Positions 60,234 to 64,000 of a stretch of DNA of 64,000 nt are shown here, one piece after another. Below the pieces are notes generated by a model. It did no database searches, was not told the DNA's origin, and saw only the letters and a list, made by a program, of their open reading frames with translations. A program made the position numbers and the translations under genes. The stretch comes from Planococcus rifietoensis (GTDB lineage: Bacteria; Bacillota; Bacilli; Bacillales_A; Planococcaceae), in the NCBI RefSeq assembly GCF_001465795.2, contig NZ_CP013659.2:3406501-3470500 (forward strand). The letters are read 5' to 3'. The first letter of the stretch is position 1; every line of letters begins with the position of its first letter.

Positions 60234-61088
60234 TTAGCCTCTAGCAACAGGCATCGTGCAGCAGCGGAAAGCGCCGCCGGATTTGATGATTTCCGAAAAA
60301 TCGGTTTCGATGACGCGGAAGCCGTGTTCGCGCAGCTGTTTATTGACTTTGGTGTTTTGCGGCTGGCTGAAGACGCGACGGTCGCCAATCGACAGTACAT
60401 TCGTGCCGAGCTTGAATTGCTCATCGGATTCGACAGGAATCAGCGTATAGCGCTCACTCAGCATGTCAATTGACGTTTGTTCCAACGCTTCCGGGAAAAT
60501 CAGCGCTTCGGTCGGCGATAAAATATTGAAGACGCAATCAAGATGCAAATATTTTTCGTTCAATTGGATAGGAATCACGCGGAAATTTGGCATATGCCGC
60601 TGCAATTCTTCGATCGCTTGTTCAGAAGTTCGGCTGCTGATGCCGATGAATACCGTATCGTGATCCACCATGACATCTCCGCCTTCGATGCGGTGTCCCG
60701 GCAAATGCTTGAAGCGGACGCCTTTTTCAGCGAGCCAGGTTTGCAGCACCTGTTCTTCTCCTTGGCGGACATTTGCAGCCATCTCACTGATGAATACGGT
60801 ATCGCCGATCGTGAAGCCGATGTCGCGTGTAAACACTTGCTCCGGATATTCTTCAGACGCCTCCAGAAAAGCGGTGTCAACGCCTTCTGCAACCAGTGCC
60901 TCCACAAAGGCGTTGTGCTGACGTAAAGCTTCCGTAACGTCAATGTTTTCCTCTTTATAACGTTTTTGTACATCGTTGATGACGTCTCGAATTTCCATGA
61001 AGCGTGGTGGGCATAGGAGCACATGGCGCAGGGTATCGTATTCGCTGCGGCAATCGGCCGCTGGGACTGGCTTGGCGTGTGTAGACAT
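60234..61088 (-). CDS. Dimethylarginine dimethylaminohydrolase/arginine deiminase-like protein
   Basis: A 284-residue guanidino-group-modifying enzyme. The fold's key residues are visible: EGGDVMVD and the later region KYLHLDCVFN with the catalytic His, and the catalytic Cys near the end in GGAFRCCTMPVAR. DDAH releases citrulline from methylarginines; related bacterial proteins act on arginine or other guanidines. Start 61088 is supported by TTGGAGGAA upstream. Confidence 0.9.
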   Translation of the reverse strand: MSTHAKPVPAADCRSEYDTLRHVLLCPPRFMEIRDVINDVQKRYKEENIDVTEALRQHNAFVEALVAEGVDTAFLEASEEYPEQVFTRDIGFTIGDTVFISEMAANVRQGEEQVLQTWLAEKGVRFKHLPGHRIEGGDVMVDHDTVFIGISSRTSEQAIEELQRHMPNFRVIPIQLNEKYLHLDCVFNILSPTEALIFPEALEQTSIDMLSERYTLIPVESDEQFKLGTNVLSIGDRRVFSQPQNTKVNKQLREHGFRVIETDFSEIIKSGGAFRCCTMPVARG

Positions 61089-61220
61089 AATGAGTTCCTC
61101 CAAAGAGCATGATTTTACAGTACTATTCCTTTTTCGCAGTCTCATAAAACCTGGAAAAGGGTTTATTTAAATCTGGCTGGGTGCAGTTTACAAAAGGCAT
61201 GTGTTTAAAAGTCAATAATA

Positions 61221-61254
61221 GAAAAAACGGGCGCTCTATCGAGAGCGCCCGTTT
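61221..61254 (-). terminator. Terminator of the GIY-YIG gene
   Basis: On the minus strand CGGGCGCTCT-CGATA-AGCGCCCG-type stem followed by TTTTTTCT. Confidence 0.88.
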
Positions 61255-61257
61255 TCC

Positions 61258-61635
61258 TTAGTCGCGATAAAATGCTTTATCGACGTTGTATTTCGCTTTT
61301 CCTGTATTGATCAGGTAAGTCTCATAAATTTCGCGTTCCATCGGGTCTTCCACAATGGAAACCGCAATGCGATGGACTTCATCGCGATGGTTTTTCAATG
61401 GCGAGACATTGTCTTCGAAATGCTTTTTCACGCGCTGGCGCAGTTTGCGGGCTTTGCCGACAAACAGCAGCTCGCCGCTGTGGTTGAAGAATTGAATGAT
61501 GCCGCCTTTGTCGCGTGGAATTTCATGCAAATCGATAAACCCATATAGCGGTTTGATGACTGCTTCATCGCCTTGAATTTCTTGTTTGCGCTGAGTGATG
61601 GTAATGTCAGCTTTCGGTGCTTGAATATTAATCAT
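61258..61635 (-). CDS. GIY-YIG domain protein (UvrC-like nuclease)
   Basis: A 125-residue protein with one GIY-YIG nuclease-like domain. GIIQFFNHSGELLFVGKARK is followed by the UvrC-like LRQRVKKHF helix. The first tyrosines of GIY and YIG are replaced (GII, FVG), as in some excision-repair stand-alone proteins, and a Glu (EREIYET) could coordinate metal. Annotated homologues are called nucleotide excision repair endonucleases; activity is unproven. AGAGGACG before the ATG. Confidence 0.85.
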   Translation of the reverse strand: MINIQAPKADITITQRKQEIQGDEAVIKPLYGFIDLHEIPRDKGGIIQFFNHSGELLFVGKARKLRQRVKKHFEDNVSPLKNHRDEVHRIAVSIVEDPMEREIYETYLINTGKAKYNVDKAFYRD

Positions 61636-61705
61636 GTTATCACGTCCTCTATTATCGTAAAGCTAGTCTACCATAGAAATGCCGTGAACGCCATCCGCCT
61701 AAAGC

Positions 61706-62350
61706 TTACAGACGGTCGAGTTCCTGGGAGATTTCAGCTTCGCCTTGGAGGATCTCAAAGACTTTTCCGTAAGTGTTTTTACGGTCGACCACCTCAGCAA
61801 GTGTGCGTGCTACATCTGCGCGTGGGATCGAACGGTTGTCGAAAGACTCAAAGTGTGTGGCTGCTTCGATATGGCCAGTTTTTTCATCATCCGATAATGG
61901 GCCGGGACGGACAATCGTATAGTCGAGACCGCTTTGTTCAAGAAGGTCATCGGCTGTACGCTTAGCTACGAGGTAAGGTTTCATTTCCTCGCCGCCGGCA
62001 TCCGGGTCATCAGATCCGACCGACCCGAGCTGTACGAAACGTTTGACGCCTTTTTGCTTCGCGTAATCCGCTGCTTTGACAGAGCCCCATAGATCGATGG
62101 TCAGAGTTTTGTCAGCGCCTGTTTTCGGGCCTGAGCCTGCTGCGAAAATGACCGCGTCGACATCGTCGAATGCATGGCTGAAGTCTTTTTCCAAATCGCC
62201 AAGGACGATTTTCTTCGCACCGCGTTTTTCCATTTCCCCGCGCTGCTCTTCTTTGCGGATCATCGCGACCGCGTCATGGCCTTTTTCGGTTAATTCTTCT
62301 ATAATATTGCGGCCCACTTGGCCATTTGCTCCTAAAACTAATACGTTCAT
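61706..62350 (-). CDS. NAD(P)-binding oxidoreductase, atypical SDR (YhfK-like)
   Basis: A 214-residue Rossmann-fold protein. The nucleotide loop is GANGQVGRNIIEEL at the N-terminus, with FAAGSGPKTGADKTLTIDLW and YTIVRPGPLSDDEKTG following. It lacks the classic Tyr-x3-Lys of full-length SDR enzymes in its usual form, though KPYLVAKRTAD is near that position. Flavin- or NAD-linked redox or sensor roles are possible. Start 62350 follows AGGAGTGG; a TTG one codon earlier is less likely. Confidence 0.9.
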   Translation of the reverse strand: MNVLVLGANGQVGRNIIEELTEKGHDAVAMIRKEEQRGEMEKRGAKKIVLGDLEKDFSHAFDDVDAVIFAAGSGPKTGADKTLTIDLWGSVKAADYAKQKGVKRFVQLGSVGSDDPDAGGEEMKPYLVAKRTADDLLEQSGLDYTIVRPGPLSDDEKTGHIEAATHFESFDNRSIPRADVARTLAEVVDRKNTYGKVFEILQGEAEISQELDRL

Positions 62351-62482
62351 CAAAATCCACTCCTAATTTTTTTATGTCTGTTTGGTGTTTTCCCGTATCT
62401 ACTGCACTTAAACGCCAAACCTTCCCTCCATGCTATTCAAATGGCAAGATGAAAGCTAAAATAGAGCAATGGAGGTGCAATA

Positions 62483-62767
62483 ATGGAAATCATTAATTAT
62501 GAAGTTGAAAAATTGCAAGACCCGACTGGCATCCTGACAGGTGAGCGCTATGAGTACACAATGGCAATCAAAGTGGACGAGGAAGACGAACTGTACCGCC
62601 CGGGCGGACTTGACTTGCGCCTGATTCTGGCGATAGAAGATGGCAATGCACGCATTGCCGATTATCATTTTATCGACAATGACAGTGAGAAGCCGCTCGA
62701 TTTTGCGTTGGACGAAGAGGAAGAGCAGGAAGTTTTGGCGTTTTGCAAAGAGCGTCTCGCTGAATAG
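62483..62767 (+). CDS. Small acidic DUF6509-like protein
   Basis: A 94-residue soluble acidic protein beginning MEIINYEVEKLQDPTGILTG and including EDELYRPGGLDLRLILAIED. I believe this is the DUF6509 family common in Bacillales, function unknown; the family assignment is from memory. GGAGGTG precedes the ATG. A terminator follows, one of two identical copies. Confidence 0.75.
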   Translation: MEIINYEVEKLQDPTGILTGERYEYTMAIKVDEEDELYRPGGLDLRLILAIEDGNARIADYHFIDNDSEKPLDFALDEEEEQEVLAFCKERLAE

Positions 62768-62785
62768 CTAATGGCCGTAAGACCA

Positions 62786-62818
62786 AAAAAACCCCTACCG
62801 GTTATGGTAGGGGTTTTT
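62786..62818. terminator. Terminator copy 1
   Basis: AAAAAACCCCTACC-GGTTAT-GGTAGGGGTTTTT. The 33-base sequence is identical to 63055-63087. Confidence 0.93.
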
Positions 62819-62849
62819 CAGGCTGTCGAGAAAGGTGGAAAGCCGTATT

Positions 62850-62970
62850 TTCCGAAGCTTATCGCTCGCTTTCCGTGGGGCGGGAATCGAGCCTCCTCGT
62901 CACTGCGTTCCTGCGGGGTCTCTCAAACCCGCTAGTCCCACAGGAGTCGAGCGAATGCTTCTCCAAATAC
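62850..62970 (+). repeat. Palindromic intergenic repeat R2 (CTTTCCG/AGGAGTC type)
   Basis: Shares CGCTTTCCG, GAGCCTCCTCG, CTGCGGGGTCTC and CAGGAGTCG with R1 at 13400. The core arms TCGCTCG (62862) and CGAGCGA (62948) pair. It lies between the two identical terminators. Confidence 0.78.
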
Positions 62971-63054
62971 TCAGATAGAACATTGATTTTTGAATGTAGA
63001 AAAGGTGATTCCCTTTTTCATTCATAGCGTATTATAGACTTCTTCAACACTCTG

Positions 63055-63087
63055 AAAAAACCCCTACCGGTTATGGTAGGGGTTTTT
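63055..63087. terminator. Terminator copy 2
   Basis: Exact 33-base duplicate of 62786-62818. It closes the minus-strand lipoprotein gene that ends at 63093. Confidence 0.93.
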
Positions 63088-63092
63088 GAAAA

Positions 63093-63866
63093 TTAAAGTT
63101 TTACTTCGACTTCAGCTTCTTCACGCAATTCCTCTACGCGCGCGAAAGTAGCTTCCTGGTCTTTTTGCTCTTGTAATGATTGGCGGATGGTTGGTTCCAT
63201 TTCTTCAAAAGCGGGTGCTTCTTCTTCTGAGCTTTCAACGAATTGGTCATACGCGGCCTGGACTTCTTCGTCCGTCACTTCAGGTGAGTCGATTTCTTCT
63301 TCCATATAGCTCTCATAAACAAGCTGCTCGCGCAATTGCTCTTCCATTTCTTCAAGAGTGAAGCCTGTTTCAGCCAATGCTTCGTTCATGGCTTCTTCGT
63401 CCTCGAAGTTGGCTTTCAATTCTTCCATGCGCTCTTCGACGACTGCATCATCGGCTTCGTGGCCTTTATCCTTGGCATCTTGCAATAGCACGGCGTTGCC
63501 GATGACGACGGACATCGCTTCGTCTTCAATCAATTGAAGGTTCTCTTCAGTTGAAGGATCCTGTCCTTGTGATGCCAATGTCGATTCGAACTGGCGGGCG
63601 ACACTATTGTACACTTTGCCTTGAATTTCTTCGCCGTTGACAACTGCTACGACGGCGTCTTCTTCAGGAAGTTCGAGCGCCGATTCAGCAGGTGCTGCTT
63701 CTTCGCTTCCTGCAGCCTCTTCAGTGTTTTCTTCAGTTCCTTCTGCCTGTTCGGTCTCAGGAGCCGCGGCTTCTTCGTTTGCGGTGGATTCTTCATTATC
63801 AGAACATGCGCCGAGCACTAAGGCGAGGGCGAATGGGGCAAAAACAAATGTCATTTTTTTAATCAT
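63093..63866 (-). CDS. SurA-N-like foldase-type lipoprotein without PPIase domain
   Basis: A 257-residue lipoprotein with lipobox LGAC-S, a long Glu/Ala linker (about residues 24-65) and a SurA/PrsA N-terminal helical domain (VVNGEEIQGKVYNSVARQFE; DEAMSVVIGNAVLLQDAKDK; DSPEVTDEEVQAAYDQF). PrsA family members fold secreted proteins at the membrane outer face. No parvulin PPIase module is present between the helical parts, so it would be a chaperone rather than an isomerase. AGAGGAG before the ATG. Confidence 0.88.
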   Translation of the reverse strand: MIKKMTFVFAPFALALVLGACSDNEESTANEEAAAPETEQAEGTEENTEEAAGSEEAAPAESALELPEEDAVVAVVNGEEIQGKVYNSVARQFESTLASQGQDPSTEENLQLIEDEAMSVVIGNAVLLQDAKDKGHEADDAVVEERMEELKANFEDEEAMNEALAETGFTLEEMEEQLREQLVYESYMEEEIDSPEVTDEEVQAAYDQFVESSEEEAPAFEEMEPTIRQSLQEQKDQEATFARVEELREEAEVEVKL

Positions 63867-64000
63867 GTGAAAACTCCTCTTTCGTCAGTCTCGTTAAAGT
63901 AAACCACATTTAGGTAAGGGTTTCAAATTGTAGGCCGTGTCCCTTTCAGGAAACGGATTTTTCTGTAATAATAGAGACTATTATTTTGCTTTAACTAAGG

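Overview
The window looks like chromosomal DNA of a low- to mid-GC Gram-positive bacterium of the Planococcaceae (Planococcus/Planomicrobium-like). Reasons: strong AGGAGG-type ribosome sites with many GTG/TTG starts, a Bacillus-type flagellar operon ending in sigD, T-box and preQ1-I leaders, lipoprotein signals, and the dispersed palindromic repeats common in Bacillaceae/Planococcaceae. The genus is inferred from overall character, not from a marker gene.

Region 1 (1-19770) is one long + strand flagellar operon: fliF (cut by the window edge), fliG-H-I-J-K, flgD, flgE, flbD, fliM, fliY, fliO-P-Q-R, flhB, flhA, flhF, flhG, sigD, a swrB-like gene, a yaaR-like gene and a PilZ gene, closed by a terminator. 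Compared with the Bacillus subtilis fla/che operon it lacks fliL, cheY and the cheB-A-W-C-D block. The remaining FliM has no CheY-docking peptide, and FliY has lost the CheC-type phosphatase residues. Two different palindromic repeats interrupt the operon between flhB and flhA.

Region 2 (19835-35582) is mixed metabolism and transport: an NAT-like cysteine enzyme, GNAT and Nudix genes; a minus-strand 5-oxoproline operon (pxpB-pxpC-pxpA, an NRAMP-family transporter, a DUF1445 gene); an orphan amino-acid-type binding lipoprotein; a self-regulated tetR-ABC exporter operon with twin operators; lrgAB; brnQ; a GntR regulator; and tandem SpoIIAA-like genes.

Region 3 (35600-46070) carries two copies of a composite repeat cassette, each made of a 138-140 nt palindrome followed by two ~245 bp units containing an 86 nt, strongly covarying hairpin. 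Between the cassettes are an RlmI-like methyltransferase, an MFS pump, an ABC exporter, a MerR regulator, two EEP-family phosphodiesterase paralogues and a preQ1-riboswitch operon (queF plus a queuosine-precursor transporter).

Region 4 (46071-64000) holds a CYP152-type P450 with an OleT-like Phe/His/Arg set, small housekeeping genes, a GAF-STAS protein, a SleB-like hydrolase, a sugar ABC importer without its ATPase, trpE-trpG behind a tryptophan T-box, a DDAH-like gene, a GIY-YIG protein, an NAD(P)-binding protein and a SurA-like lipoprotein. A 33 bp terminator is duplicated on both sides of another palindromic repeat near the end.
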